A stretch of 56,258 bases of DNA from JBBDXS01 sp040902195 (GCA_040902195.1 JBBDXS010000021.1:1-56258), one strand, 5' to 3'; numbered from the stretch's first letter, positions 8,979 to 18,103 are shown. Notes: generated by a model from the sequence alone, not told the origin. A program made the numbers and translations.

Positions 8979-9719
8979 ACCCTTCGACGACGACCCGTCG
9001 AGAATGGCACGCAGCGTGCCGGGCTGGCGGCCGTCAGCGATGGCCGTCGAGACGCCGGCGGCGGCGGCGCGCAGAGCGGACTCGACTTTGGGGATCATGC
9101 CGCCGGCGACGGTACCCTCGGCGAGCAGGCCGCTCGCTTCTTCCGCCGAAAGCGTGTCGCATACGGCGCCGGAGCCGTCCATGACGCCCGCGACGTCGGT
9201 GAGGAAGACGAGCTGCTCAGCGTGGAGCGCGGCAGCGACCTCGCCCGCAGCGGTGTCGGCGTTCACGTTGAGGAGCTGGGAACCGCCGTCCTCGATCGCG
9301 ATCGGCGCGAGCACGACGACGGCGTTCTGCGCCGCGCCGCGCAGCGCCTCGGCGTCTACGGAGACGACCTCGCCGACGAAACCGAGCGCCTCGTCGTAGC
9401 GGCGCGCGCGGATGATCGCGCCGTCGACACCGGAGAGGCCCGTCGCGCGCGCGCCGCGCGCCTGCAGCTCGGCGACGAGTCGTTTGTTGACAACCCCCGC
9501 AAGCACGGCCACGACGACGTCGAGCGTGGCGGCGTCCGTGACGCGCAGGCCGCGCTCGAATCGCGATGGAACGCCGGCCCGCTCGAGCCACTCGCTGATC
9601 GTCGCGCCGCCGCCGTGCACAACGACGAGCTGCTTCCCTTCGGCATGCAGCGCCGCGATGTCGTCCAGCGACGTGTCGTGCGCGCCGAGCGTAGAGCCGC
9701 CGATCTTAACGACTAGCAC
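8964..9719 (-). CDS. argB: Acetylglutamate kinase
   Basis: Phosphorylates N-acetylglutamate in arginine synthesis. The 251-residue amino-acid kinase fold shows VVKIGGS at the N-terminus, the VHGGG loop, RVTD, NVNADTAAGEVA and a TDVAGV segment. I chose the GTG at 9719 because the alternative ATG at 9752 lies in an inverted-repeat hairpin and would add a non-homologous tail. It is the third gene of an argC-argJ-argB run. The final residues (TRIA) and the stop lie in a REP-like repeat unit, so the natural C-terminus may have been replaced. Confidence 0.9.
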   Translation of the reverse strand: MLVVKIGGSTLGAHDTSLDDIAALHAEGKQLVVVHGGGATISEWLERAGVPSRFERGLRVTDAATLDVVVAVLAGVVNKRLVAELQARGARATGLSGVDGAIIRARRYDEALGFVGEVVSVDAEALRGAAQNAVVVLAPIAIEDGGSQLLNVNADTAAGEVAAALHAEQLVFLTDVAGVMDGSGAVCDTLSAEEASGLLAEGTVAGGMIPKVESALRAAAAGVSTAIADGRQPGTLRAILDGSSSKGTRIA

Positions 9720-9727
9720 GAGCTTGA

Positions 9728-9805
9728 GCCACAGATGCTCACAGAGGAACACAGATGGAGTTCAACCCGTGGGAAAATCTGTGGGAGTCTGTGCCAATCT
9801 GTGGC
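9728..9805 (-). repeat. Stepped inverted-repeat hairpin between argJ and argB
   Basis: Three pairs of arms nest around a central loop: GCCACAGAT/ATCTGTGGC, CACAGA/TCTGTG and CACAGAT/ATCTGTG, with symmetric 3-nt and 4-nt internal gaps. It fills most of the argJ-argB gap. Confidence 0.75.
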
Positions 9806-9813
9806 GAGAACCG

Positions 9814-11040
9814 TCACGTCGTGTACTCGCTGTTGATGCGGACGTATTCGGGCGTGAGGTCACAGCCCCAGGCCGTGGCCGTCGCGTCGCCGAGGGCGAG
9901 GTCGATGCGGACGCGGACTTCGGCCTGGGCGAGGAGCGCCGAGACGGCGGCGGCCTCGTACGGAAGCGGCTCGCCGTTGCGGTAGACGTCCGTGTCCTGG
10001 ATCGCGAGCGAGACGCGCGGCTCCTCGATGCGCGCGCCCGAGTTTCCGGCGGCGACGAGTACGCGGCCCCAGTTCGGGTCGTTGCCGTAAACGGCCGTCT
10101 TCACCAGCGCGGAGCTCGCGACGGCCTTCGCGACGCGGCGCGCGTCTTCAACCGTCGCGGCGTTGTCGACGCGCACCTCGATCAGTTTGCTCGCGCCCTC
10201 GCCGTCGCGGGCGAGCTTGCGCGCGAGCGTAACGGCGACGTGCTCGACCGCCGCGCGGAAGACGTGCGCGGCGGGGTGCTGCGCGTCGATGACGCCAGCG
10301 CCGTTCGCAGCGGCGCCGTTCGCGAGCAGCAGCACGAGGTCCTCCGGGCTCGTGTCGCCATCGATGGTCATCATGTTGTAGGAGACCTCGACGACATCGC
10401 TGAGCACCGACTGGAGGAACGATTGGTCGACCGCGGCGTCGGTCGTGAGGAACGAGAGCATCGTCGCCATGTTGGGCGCAATCATGCCGGAGCCCTTTGC
10501 GCAGCCGCCGACGCTGTACGTGACGCCGTCGTGCTGAAACCGCGCGGCCGTCTGCTTCGCCACGGTATCTGTCGTCATGATGGCGTGCGCGAAGTGGTCG
10601 CCGCCGTCCGCCGTTGTGATGATGCGATCGATACCCGCGCGGATGCGGTCCATCGGCAGTCGCCAGCCCGTGACGCCGGTGCTGGCAACGGCGATGTCCG
10701 CCGGATCGAGGCCGAGCTTCGCGGCGGCGAGACGCGCCATCTCCTCCGCGTCCGCGACGCCCGGTTCGCCCGTCAGGCAATTCGCGATGCCGCTATTGGC
10801 GATCACGGCCTGCGCGCGCCCGTTTGCAAGGTGGGCTCTCGTGACGCGCAGCGGCGGGCCGAGGAAGCTGTTCTGCGTGTACGTCGCGGCGGCCGCGCAC
10901 GGACGCTCCGAGTGCAGCAGCGCGAGATCGAGGCGGCCCTGCGCGTAGTCGTCGCGCACGCGCGCGTCGGCCGCACCGGCGAGGAAGCCCTCCGGTGTCG
11001 TGACCGTCCCGTCCGGCACCTCGATCAGCGGCGCTTCCAT
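9814..11040 (-). CDS. argJ: Glutamate N-acetyltransferase / amino-acid acetyltransferase
   Basis: Transfers acetyl from N-acetylornithine to glutamate, recycling the acetyl group in arginine synthesis. Bifunctional forms also use acetyl-CoA. The 408-residue precursor carries the self-cleavage motif IAPNMATML, with cleavage expected between Ala192 and Thr193, the new N-terminal Thr being the nucleophile. Other landmarks are ANSGIANCLTG, STGVTG and YGNDPNWGR. It starts 3 nt after the argC stop, so the operon is tightly spaced. Mono- versus bifunctional activity cannot be decided from sequence. Confidence 0.95.
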   Translation of the reverse strand: MEAPLIEVPDGTVTTPEGFLAGAADARVRDDYAQGRLDLALLHSERPCAAAATYTQNSFLGPPLRVTRAHLANGRAQAVIANSGIANCLTGEPGVADAEEMARLAAAKLGLDPADIAVASTGVTGWRLPMDRIRAGIDRIITTADGGDHFAHAIMTTDTVAKQTAARFQHDGVTYSVGGCAKGSGMIAPNMATMLSFLTTDAAVDQSFLQSVLSDVVEVSYNMMTIDGDTSPEDLVLLLANGAAANGAGVIDAQHPAAHVFRAAVEHVAVTLARKLARDGEGASKLIEVRVDNAATVEDARRVAKAVASSALVKTAVYGNDPNWGRVLVAAGNSGARIEEPRVSLAIQDTDVYRNGEPLPYEAAAVSALLAQAEVRVRIDLALGDATATAWGCDLTPEYVRINSEYTT

Positions 11041-11043
11041 TTG

Positions 11044-12063
11044 CTACGGGTACAAGCCGAGGCTCGAGAGGCCGGCGCTTTCGGGCAGGCCGAGCATCAG
11101 GTTCAGGCACTGGATGCCCTGCCCCGCTCCGCCCTTCATCAGGTTATCGAGGCAGCTCACGACGACCAGCCGGTTCGTGCGCGCGTCGAGCGTGGGGTGG
11201 ATCAGACAGGCGTTGCCGCCCAGGGTCTGTTTCGTGGCGGGTGGCTCGTCCACGACGCGGACGAAGGGTGAACTCGCGTAGAACTCGCGATACATCGCGC
11301 GGAGCTGCTCGACCGTAATCGACGCGTCCCCGCGAAGCGTGGCGTAGGACGTGACGAGAATACCGCGCGTCATCGGTACGAGGTGCGGGACGAACGTCAC
11401 GCGGGGGGGCGGCGCCTCCCAGAGCGCGCCGAGCTCCTGCGTGATCTCTGGTAGCTGTCGATGCCCGCCGAGCGCGTAAGCGGCGACATCTTCGTTCGCC
11501 TCCGCGAAGTGGTACGTCAGGCCGAGCGTGCGGCCCGCGCCCGAGACGCCGCTCTTGCTGTCGGCGATGATGTCGGGCTCGATCAAGCCCGCCTTTACGA
11601 CGGGCGCGAGGCCGAGGATCGCGGCGGTCGAGTGGCAGCCCGGCCCGGCCACGAGCTTCGCGCCGGCGATCTCCTCTCGGTGTAGCTCCGGAATGCCGAA
11701 GACGGCGCCCTCCAGGTACTGCGGCGCGGGATGCTTGCCGTACCACTCCTCGTATTCGGACTGCTCGCGCATGCGGAAGTCGGCGCTGAGATCGAGCACG
11801 GGCAGCCCACGTTCGATGTAGGGCACGAGCGTCTCGGCCGCCGCCGCGTGCGGCAGCGCGGAGACGACGGCATCGACTTCGCCCAGCTCCTCCTCGATCG
11901 TGAGACCAAGCGGTGCGAGGTGAGGAAACACCTCGCCGATCTGTTGCCCGGCGGCGCTGCGTCCGGTGACGGAAACGAGATCGACTTCCGGATGGCCGTG
12001 GAGAAGCCGAGCGGCCTCCGCTCCCATGTAACCAGTGACGTTGATGATGCCGGCGCGGACCAC
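11044..12063 (-). CDS. argC: N-acetyl-gamma-glutamyl-phosphate reductase
   Basis: NADPH-dependent reduction of N-acetylglutamyl phosphate to the semialdehyde, the third step of arginine synthesis. The 339-residue protein has a Rossmann start (VTGYMGAEAARLL), the catalytic cysteine in GPGCHST, SGVSGAGR, and HLVPMTRGI. The start is a GTG at 12063. It is the first gene of the argCJB run, preceded by a possible TATACT box at 12094-12099. The product of ArgB is its substrate. Confidence 0.95.
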   Translation of the reverse strand: MVRAGIINVTGYMGAEAARLLHGHPEVDLVSVTGRSAAGQQIGEVFPHLAPLGLTIEEELGEVDAVVSALPHAAAAETLVPYIERGLPVLDLSADFRMREQSEYEEWYGKHPAPQYLEGAVFGIPELHREEIAGAKLVAGPGCHSTAAILGLAPVVKAGLIEPDIIADSKSGVSGAGRTLGLTYHFAEANEDVAAYALGGHRQLPEITQELGALWEAPPPRVTFVPHLVPMTRGILVTSYATLRGDASITVEQLRAMYREFYASSPFVRVVDEPPATKQTLGGNACLIHPTLDARTNRLVVVSCLDNLMKGGAGQGIQCLNLMLGLPESAGLSSLGLYP

Positions 12064-12093
12064 GTGTTTCGCCTTAGAGTGAGATGATGGTGG

Positions 12094-12099
12094 AGTATA
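12094..12099 (-). promoter_or_regulatory. Candidate -10 of the argCJB operon
   Basis: TATACT on the minus strand, 30 nt before the argC GTG. No convincing -35 is present. Confidence 0.35.
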
Positions 12100-12141
12100 G
12101 CAGGCGGCGGAAGTAAGAACCGGGAGGCGGGAAGCGGGACG

Positions 12142-12213
12142 GTAGGGGCGGCCGTCGGGCCGCCCTGGCGAGCGCGGCTCGCCACCGTAGGGACAGACCT
12201 TTCAGGTCTGTCC
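12142..12213. repeat. Cluster of three REP-like hairpins
   Basis: In the 230-bp nth-argC gap: GTAG plus GGGCGGCC/GGCCGCCC, then TGGCGAGC/GCTCGCCA, then GTAG plus GGACAGACCT/AGGTCTGTCC. Three unrelated stem sequences, all perfectly paired. Confidence 0.8.
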
Positions 12214-12293
12214 GGCCCCCTCGACAACCACGCGAACACGCGCTCCCCTCTTCCGCTCTGTACAGTGTGCGCCGGGAGGCATAAAGCCCTTCC

Positions 12294-13007
12294 TTACGAT
12301 CTCTCCAGCTCCGGATGAAAGTTACCCACGGCGGGACAGCGCGAGACGAGCGGGCAGGCGGGGCACTTGGGTCGCTGGGCGGAACAGGTGCGGCGGCCGT
12401 GCTTGATGAGCTGGATGTGGAACGGATAGATCTGCCCGGGCGCGAGCTGGGCCTCCAGGACCTCATGCGCGCGTTCGGCGTTCGTCTTCTCCGGCACGAG
12501 GCCAAGACGCAGCGCGACGCGGTGGACGTGCGTATCGACGGGCAGCGCGGGTCGCCCCAGCGCGAAGAGCAGCACGCAAGCGGCCGTCTTCGGGCCGACG
12601 CCCGGCAGGCTGCGCAGCCACCCGCGTGCGTCCTCCAGCGGCAGATCGCTGAGGAACGTGAGATCGAACGAGCCGTTTCGCGCGTACACCTCGCGCAGGA
12701 TGGCCTGCAGTCGAGGCGCCTTCGTCGGCGCAAGGCCGCCCGGCTGGATCGCCCGCTCAATGTCCTTTACCTTCGCGTCGTGGACCGCCTGCCAGTCGGG
12801 GAATGTGCTGAGCAGACGCATGAACGCGCGGCCGGAGTTCGTATCGGACGTATTCTGCGAGAGCAGCGTGAGCACCAGCTCCGCGACGGGATCGTGGTTG
12901 GGCCGCCAGGGCAGCGTGCCGTAGGCGGCGTCCAGTCGCTCGATGACCCAGGCAGGCGTAATGCCGCCTTTGCTGGACAGTGGAGCCACCTTTCGGGCTG
13001 GAGACAT
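12294..13007 (-). CDS. nth: Endonuclease III (DNA glycosylase/AP lyase)
   Basis: Removes oxidised pyrimidines and nicks abasic sites in base-excision repair. The 237-residue protein has the helix-hairpin-helix LPGVGPKTA with catalytic Lys140, Asp158 in VDTHV, and a C-terminal [4Fe-4S] motif C-x6-C-x2-C-x5-C. Family length is usual (210-240). The ATG at 13007 is the only start with a plausible N-terminal extension. It is divergent from the zinc-ribbon gene. Confidence 0.95.
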   Translation of the reverse strand: MSPARKVAPLSSKGGITPAWVIERLDAAYGTLPWRPNHDPVAELVLTLLSQNTSDTNSGRAFMRLLSTFPDWQAVHDAKVKDIERAIQPGGLAPTKAPRLQAILREVYARNGSFDLTFLSDLPLEDARGWLRSLPGVGPKTAACVLLFALGRPALPVDTHVHRVALRLGLVPEKTNAERAHEVLEAQLAPGQIYPFHIQLIKHGRRTCSAQRPKCPACPLVSRCPAVGNFHPELERS

Positions 13008-13042
13008 CGAAGCTAAGATAGCACGTCCGTTCCGGCGGGATA

Positions 13043-13071
13043 TTGCCAGCTTGACAAAATCGTGATAGTAT
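13043..13071 (+). promoter_or_regulatory. Promoter of the zinc-ribbon gene
   Basis: TTGCCA (13043-13048) and TAGTAT (13066-13071) with a 17-bp spacer. A TTGACA also lies within the spacer. Confidence 0.55.
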
Positions 13072-13153
13072 TCGGGCCGGATTCCTCGTCCTCGAACTGG
13101 GCAACCTGAGCCGCATCGACGACCAGGACCAAAACAAACGGGAGGTCGTCCAC

Positions 13154-13468
13154 GTGGCGTACAGCGAAAAAACCCTCACCTGTCAGGACTGCGGGCAGCA
13201 GTTCACCTTTTCGGCGGAGGACCAGGAGTTCTTCTCGATGAAGGGCTACAGCGAGCCGAAGCGCTGCCCAGAGTGCCGGCGCGCACGCAAGGCCGAGCGC
13301 GGAGGCGGTGGCGGGGACGGCGGTGGCTACGCGCCCCGCAAGATGTTCCCGGCCGTCTGCGCAGAGTGCGGTCGCGACACAGAAGTACCGTTCGAGCCCC
13401 GAGGCGACCGGCCGGTCTACTGCAGCGACTGTTTCTCGAAGCGCGCACCCGCCCGCAGCCGCTGGTAG
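13154..13468 (+). CDS. Zinc-ribbon protein with four CxxC knuckles
   Basis: A 104-residue protein with two treble-CxxC zinc ribbons: C10/C13 with C38/C41, and C69/C72 with C90/C93, joined by a Gly-rich linker. The CQDCGQQFTFS...FF...GY.EPKRCPEC module is a common bacterial zinc-binding domain of unknown role, sometimes proposed to bind nucleic acid. The GTG start at 13154 follows a GGGAGG site and the promoter at 13043-13071. Confidence 0.88.
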   Translation: MAYSEKTLTCQDCGQQFTFSAEDQEFFSMKGYSEPKRCPECRRARKAERGGGGGDGGGYAPRKMFPAVCAECGRDTEVPFEPRGDRPVYCSDCFSKRAPARSRW

Positions 13469-13483
13469 GTCGCTAAGCGGACG

Positions 13484-15349
13484 TTACCAGCGTCCGCCGC
13501 CACCGCCACCAACGCCGCCACCCGAGAATCCGCCTCCGGAAAAGCCGCTGCCTCCGGAGCCTCCGGGCGTTGACGCCATCACGCCCGACACGCTGCCCGA
13601 AAAGTCGTTCACGCTGTCGGCGAAGGCGAGCGGCACGAAGGGGTGCGTCCCGGTGTAGTAGCCGGCGCCCTGCTGGACATCCAGGCCCTCGAACGCCTTT
13701 GCCCACTTCTTCACGCATCCCATGACGATCGCGTATGGCAGGTACTCGTGGAAGATGTTCGCCTGCTCGGCGAACTTCTGGCGGTCCGTCTCCGCTGTCA
13801 CCATGTAGAGGCGGAAGCCGAGACAGCGCCGGAACGTCTCCCACCCGTTCGCCGTGCGACGCGGCATCGCCTGCGCGATCGCGAAGAGCGCCGCGCCCGC
13901 GACGACGATCGGTAGCGCGAGCAGCGCGACGCCGAAGACCTTGCCGAGACCGAAGCCGATGACCACCCCCGCGACGATGCCGCCGATGCCGAGCATACGA
14001 TAAAACGCGCGAGTCGATTCCGGATCGCGCGGGAAGAGCTCGAGTTCCTTCGTGACGTCGCGGTAGAGCAGCTCCTTCACCTTCTCGAGGTCCTCGTGGA
14101 ACTTGTTCTTGAGGTCGCTCATCTTTACCGTTTCGCCGCCGTCGAACAGCGCGCCGGCGAGTTTCTTCTCGTAGGGGAGCAGTTCGCTATCGTCGGTCGT
14201 AAGGCGTGAGAGCATGTAGTCGGGGCCCTTGAACATCCCGAGGACGCCGCCGGCCGGCTGCTCCGAGATCTGGATGTGTTTGCGTACCGCGAGATCGACG
14301 ATCGTCGCACTGACATCGAGCGTGTCGGCGCGCTCGTCGAGCAGCAGGCCGATCTCGGCGGGACGCAGCCTGCGCCCGCTGTCGCCCGCGACCTCGGGCG
14401 GCGTGAACTCCACGACAATCGTCTGATGCGCGAAGGGCGGACGCGTCTCTTCCTGCGGGGCGTTCTCGCTCAGGTAGTAGGTATCGCCGTACCAGCGATC
14501 GCGGCCGTCGCTCCACCACTGGTAGATTGCGGCGCATACGGCGACGAGCGAGAGCAGCACGCTGACAGCCAGCGTCCAGGGCGACGGCCCGAGGAACCCA
14601 GAGACGGGATCGAGCGGGCCGTCCTCGTGTGTCGCCGGGACAAGCAGGAGCGGCGGCACGTCCACCAGCCCCTTGCGCAGGCTGAGGACGAACGTCAGGC
14701 CCTGCCCGGGCTCGAGTGGAGCCGTCGCGCGGAAGGAAGCGCCGCCCGTGTCGCCGAGCTGGGATGCGCACGGCTCGGTCGTGCCGGTCTCGCCCTGGAA
14801 GCAGTCCACCTGCAGAATGCCGGGGTTCGCCAGCGTCACCTCGGCGCGCGCATCGAGGATGGGCGCCTCCCACTCGTTACCGGTTACGTTCCAGTACAGC
14901 TCGTCGTGGTCTGCGAAGGGGTTGAGCGCGCCCGTAACGTCGTAGCGAATGCGATAGCGCTGCAGCCCGCGCACGATCACGTCGGGATCCCCGATGCGGA
15001 TGCGGAAGTTCGGCCGCTCGTCGAACGTAGCGAACGGGACCGGGCGCGCGCCGTCGTCGACCGAGATGTTGCTGATCGTGATCAGTCGCGCTTCGTCCGT
15101 CGACTCGCCTGCCTCGTTCGTGTACGCGTACTCGACCGGGATGTCGCGGTAGATGCCGTGGCCGGTACCGATATCGACGTAGATGTCTTCGCTGACGCGC
15201 AGGACGGCGTCCTGCGTGACATCGAGCTGCGCCTCGAAGGAGCGAATGCTCCAGTCGCCCTCCTGCGCCCGGGCGCTCTCGGGGCCGGCAACCGACGCCG
15301 CGATGACGATCGGGAGGACGAGTAGCGCGACGAGCAGGCGGAACCGCAT
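13484..15349 (-). CDS. DUF2207 family secreted/membrane protein
   Basis: A 621-residue protein with a signal peptide (about 1-28), an extracytoplasmic beta-rich DUF2207 domain up to about 230, a transmembrane segment near 250-270, a cytoplasmic winged-helix-like region, two further hydrophobic segments near 465-500, and a C-terminal Gly/Ser-rich tail ending in GGGGGGRW. This is the standard DUF2207 layout. The function is unknown, though these proteins often co-occur with LemA, which is encoded elsewhere in this window (27313). Start: ATG with GAGAGG upstream. Confidence 0.9.
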   Translation of the reverse strand: MRFRLLVALLVLPIVIAASVAGPESARAQEGDWSIRSFEAQLDVTQDAVLRVSEDIYVDIGTGHGIYRDIPVEYAYTNEAGESTDEARLITISNISVDDGARPVPFATFDERPNFRIRIGDPDVIVRGLQRYRIRYDVTGALNPFADHDELYWNVTGNEWEAPILDARAEVTLANPGILQVDCFQGETGTTEPCASQLGDTGGASFRATAPLEPGQGLTFVLSLRKGLVDVPPLLLVPATHEDGPLDPVSGFLGPSPWTLAVSVLLSLVAVCAAIYQWWSDGRDRWYGDTYYLSENAPQEETRPPFAHQTIVVEFTPPEVAGDSGRRLRPAEIGLLLDERADTLDVSATIVDLAVRKHIQISEQPAGGVLGMFKGPDYMLSRLTTDDSELLPYEKKLAGALFDGGETVKMSDLKNKFHEDLEKVKELLYRDVTKELELFPRDPESTRAFYRMLGIGGIVAGVVIGFGLGKVFGVALLALPIVVAGAALFAIAQAMPRRTANGWETFRRCLGFRLYMVTAETDRQKFAEQANIFHEYLPYAIVMGCVKKWAKAFEGLDVQQGAGYYTGTHPFVPLAFADSVNDFSGSVSGVMASTPGGSGGSGFSGGGFSGGGVGGGGGGRW

Positions 15350-15403
15350 ACGAACCTCTCGAAGGAGTATCGGCCGGAGCTATGGTAGCTTGGGAGCGGC
15401 GCT

Positions 15404-15907
15404 ATGGCGACTCACCCACGAGACGAATGGCTGCGGCTGGACGACGCGGCGCTGCTCAAGCAGTGTCGAGAGGAGCGCTACAAAGCGAGCGGCCCCGGTG
15501 GCCAGCGGCGCAACAAGGTCGAGACGGCGCTTCGATTGCGTCATCCCGAAAGCGGCGTCGTGGTGCAGGCGGAGGAATCGAGGTCGCTTGCGGAGAACCG
15601 CCGTCGCGCGCTGCGCCGCCTGCGCGAGCGCATCGCCCTGGAGGTACGCGTGCCGTTCGATCTAACGCAGCCGGCCTTACCAGACGAGCTGCTCGCGCAG
15701 CGCACCGCAGGGCGGGGCGCCCTCGCGATCAACGCCAGGAACACAAACTACCCCATCGTCGTGGCGGCCGCGCTCGATGCGCTATCTGCCGCCGAGGGGA
15801 GTTACGCGAGGGCGGCGCACGCGCTCGGTGTCACGACGAGCCAGCTCATGCGCCTCCTGCGTTCCGACCGAGAGCTGTGGCGGGCCGTGGAGGGGCTGCG
15901 TCGCTAG
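15404..15907 (+). CDS. RF-1-domain (GGQ) peptide-release protein with HTH-like tail
   Basis: A 167-residue protein with the peptidyl-tRNA hydrolysis motif in KASGPGGQRRNKVETA. It lacks the codon-recognition domains of RF1/RF2 and also the Lys/Arg-rich tail of ArfB. Instead residues about 125-160 (GSYARAAHALGVTTSQLMRLL) resemble a helix-turn-helix. It may release nascent chains from stalled or damaged ribosomes. That is inference from the GGQ motif. Start: ATG with GGGAG upstream. The stop is 23 bp from the convergent kinase gene. Confidence 0.85.
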   Translation: MATHPRDEWLRLDDAALLKQCREERYKASGPGGQRRNKVETALRLRHPESGVVVQAEESRSLAENRRRALRRLRERIALEVRVPFDLTQPALPDELLAQRTAGRGALAINARNTNYPIVVAAALDALSAAEGSYARAAHALGVTTSQLMRLLRSDRELWRAVEGLRR

Positions 15908-15930
15908 GGACGGAAGCCCTCGGCGAGCAG

Positions 15931-17406
15931 TTACGCGCGCAGCGGGAGCTTCGTCGTGAACACGAGATCCCCGTTGCGCAACGACGCATCGAGCGTGCCG
16001 CCGTGCAGCTCGACCAGGTCGCGCGCGATAGAGAGGCCGAGGCCCGAACCGTCGGCGGCCGCGCCAAGCGCGCGCACGCGATCGCGGCGGTAGAAGCGGT
16101 CGAACAGTCGCGGCAGCTCGTCCTCCGAAATGTCCGGCGCAGTGTTCGCCACCTCAATGAAGGCGGCGTCGCGCGCGGGCCCCGCGTACGTCCGCACCAT
16201 GACCTCGCCGCCGGAGGGCGTGTACTTGCGCGCGTTGTCGAGCAGGTTCTCGATCGCGCGCTCCAGCTTTCCCCCGTCCGCGCTCACCGTGACGCCCGAC
16301 GCGAGATCGGCGCTGATGCTGACGCCACGCTCCTCGACCGCGGGTTCGACCCGGTCGATCGCATCGCGGACGAGACGTTCGAGATCGACGTCGGCGCGCT
16401 GGAGGAGCGCCTGGCCGGACTCGATCTCGGATAAGTAGAGGAGGTCGTTCAGGCGCTGCGTCAGCCGCTGCGCCTCTTCGTGAATCACCGTACCCATGCG
16501 CTGCACCTCGCCTTCGTCCTGCGCGCGGCCGTCGCGCAGCGCCTGCGCGAAGCCGAGGATCGACGTGAGCGGCGTCTTCATGTCGTGCGAAACGTTGGCG
16601 ACAAGCTGGCGCATCTGCGTGTGCGTCTCGCCGACGCGCTGCGCCATCGTCGAGAACGTTCGCGCGAGTCGCCCGACCTCGTCGCCGCGATCGACGTTGA
16701 CCTCCACATCGAAGTCGCCCTCTGCTATGCGCTGCGACGCGACGGTGAGCTGATAGAGTGGGCGCGTGACGTACGCCGCGACCAGCATCGCAAGGCCAAC
16801 CGCGAACGGCAGCGCGATCGCAGCAGCCACGGCGAGCGCCGGCAGGAGATCGCGCCAGGCCTCGCGGATCGTCGCGTCCGGCACGGCGAGCACGAGCCAG
16901 TAGCGCTCGTTTTCGTCCGGGCCGGCCCGCGCAAATGGGCCGGAACGGCTCGGAACGGCCGTAATCAGCGTCAGATCCGCCGCGGGTCCTTCGTCATCGG
17001 CGCGCCAGGAAACATAGGGCTGGCCACGCACCGGCTGCTCCAGCGAACCGCGAATCTCTGCCGGCACGACAACCACCTTGCCCGTCAGCTCGTCCCCGCT
17101 GTCCGCGGCGACGGCGCCGTCGACCCGGTCGATGAGCAGGATGCGCAGCTCGTTGTCGTCCGCGGCGGCGTCGATGAACTCCGAGAGCTGCTCCGGCGGT
17201 TCGCCGCCACGCTGAAGAAACGTAAAGTCCGTGTAGATCGCGGGCGACGTGGCGATCACGTGGTCGATCGCCTGCTCCTCTTGCTCGTCACGCTGGATCA
17301 CGACAAAGATCACCCCCGCGATCGCGAGCCCCGTCAGCGTGACGAGCGCGAACGCCGCGATGAGTTTCGTTTGGAGACTGAAGAGCGCCCGGCGCGCTGG
17401 TCCCAT
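15931..17406 (-). CDS. Sensor histidine kinase
   Basis: A 491-residue membrane kinase with an N-terminal transmembrane helix (about 12-36), an extracytoplasmic sensor region to about 185, a second transmembrane helix (about 190-213), a HAMP linker, an H-box VSHDMKTPL with the phospho-accepting histidine near 275, an N-box ENLLDNARKYTP, and ATP-lid motifs DGSGLGLSIA. It starts 1 nt after the stop of the response regulator and forms a two-gene operon with it. The stimulus is unknown. Confidence 0.94.
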   Translation of the reverse strand: MGPARRALFSLQTKLIAAFALVTLTGLAIAGVIFVVIQRDEQEEQAIDHVIATSPAIYTDFTFLQRGGEPPEQLSEFIDAAADDNELRILLIDRVDGAVAADSGDELTGKVVVVPAEIRGSLEQPVRGQPYVSWRADDEGPAADLTLITAVPSRSGPFARAGPDENERYWLVLAVPDATIREAWRDLLPALAVAAAIALPFAVGLAMLVAAYVTRPLYQLTVASQRIAEGDFDVEVNVDRGDEVGRLARTFSTMAQRVGETHTQMRQLVANVSHDMKTPLTSILGFAQALRDGRAQDEGEVQRMGTVIHEEAQRLTQRLNDLLYLSEIESGQALLQRADVDLERLVRDAIDRVEPAVEERGVSISADLASGVTVSADGGKLERAIENLLDNARKYTPSGGEVMVRTYAGPARDAAFIEVANTAPDISEDELPRLFDRFYRRDRVRALGAAADGSGLGLSIARDLVELHGGTLDASLRNGDLVFTTKLPLRA

Positions 17407-17407
17407 G

Positions 17408-18103
17408 CTAGACCTGTATTGCCAGGCGGTAGCCTGTGCCCCAGATCGTCTCGATGCGCAAGGAGCTTCCCTTCAGCTTGTCGCGCAGACGGGCGACGTG
17501 CACGTCGACGGTGCGCAGCGCGTAGAACGACGTGCCCCACACAAGATCCAGCAGCTGCTCGCGGTCCAGCACCGTGTTCGGGAAGCGCGCGAACGTTGCC
17601 AGCAGGTCGAACTCCTTCGGCGTGAGCGAGACGTCCCGCCCCTCGACGGCCACGGAACGCTGTCCGAGGTCCAGCTCCAGCCCATCGAGTTGCAGGTGCT
17701 CCTGCTCGGGCACGGCGGTGCCCGCTCGCGCCCGCCGCAGCACCGCCTCGACGCGCGCGAGCAGCTCGTCCGGGTTGAACGGCTTCGTCACGTAGTCGTC
17801 CGCGCCGAAGCGCAGCCCGGCGATCTTGTCGACGTCTGAGCTGCGCGCCGTCAGCAGCACGATGGGCACGTCGCTCCGGCGGCGTAGCGCGCGGCAGACC
17901 TGCAGCCCGTCCGGCCCGGGCATCATGACATCGAGCAGGAGCAGCGCCGGGTCGAGCTCCTTCACCTTACGGAGCGCCTCGTCGCCGTCGCCGGCCGTCT
18001 CGACGCGATAGCCGGCGCGAGTCAGGTAGAGCGAGACGAGCTCCACGATGTGGGCGTCGTCATCGGCTACGAGGATGAGGTCGTTTTGGCGAGAGTCGTT
18101 CAT
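17408..18103 (-). CDS. OmpR/PhoB-type response regulator
   Basis: A 231-residue regulator. The receiver domain has acidic residues DDD near 14-16, phospho-acceptor Asp58 in LLLLDVMMPG, and Lys in VTKPF. A winged-helix DNA-binding domain follows (LTPKEFDLL...VLDREQLLDLVWG...TVDVHVARLRDKL). I chose the ATG at 18103, which has GGAG about 9 nt upstream. A second in-frame ATG at 18112 is possible. A TATACT box at 18117-18122 lies just before it. It partners with the kinase immediately downstream. Confidence 0.93.
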   Translation of the reverse strand: MNDSRQNDLILVADDDAHIVELVSLYLTRAGYRVETAGDGDEALRKVKELDPALLLLDVMMPGPDGLQVCRALRRRSDVPIVLLTARSSDVDKIAGLRFGADDYVTKPFNPDELLARVEAVLRRARAGTAVPEQEHLQLDGLELDLGQRSVAVEGRDVSLTPKEFDLLATFARFPNTVLDREQLLDLVWGTSFYALRTVDVHVARLRDKLKGSSLRIETIWGTGYRLAIQV

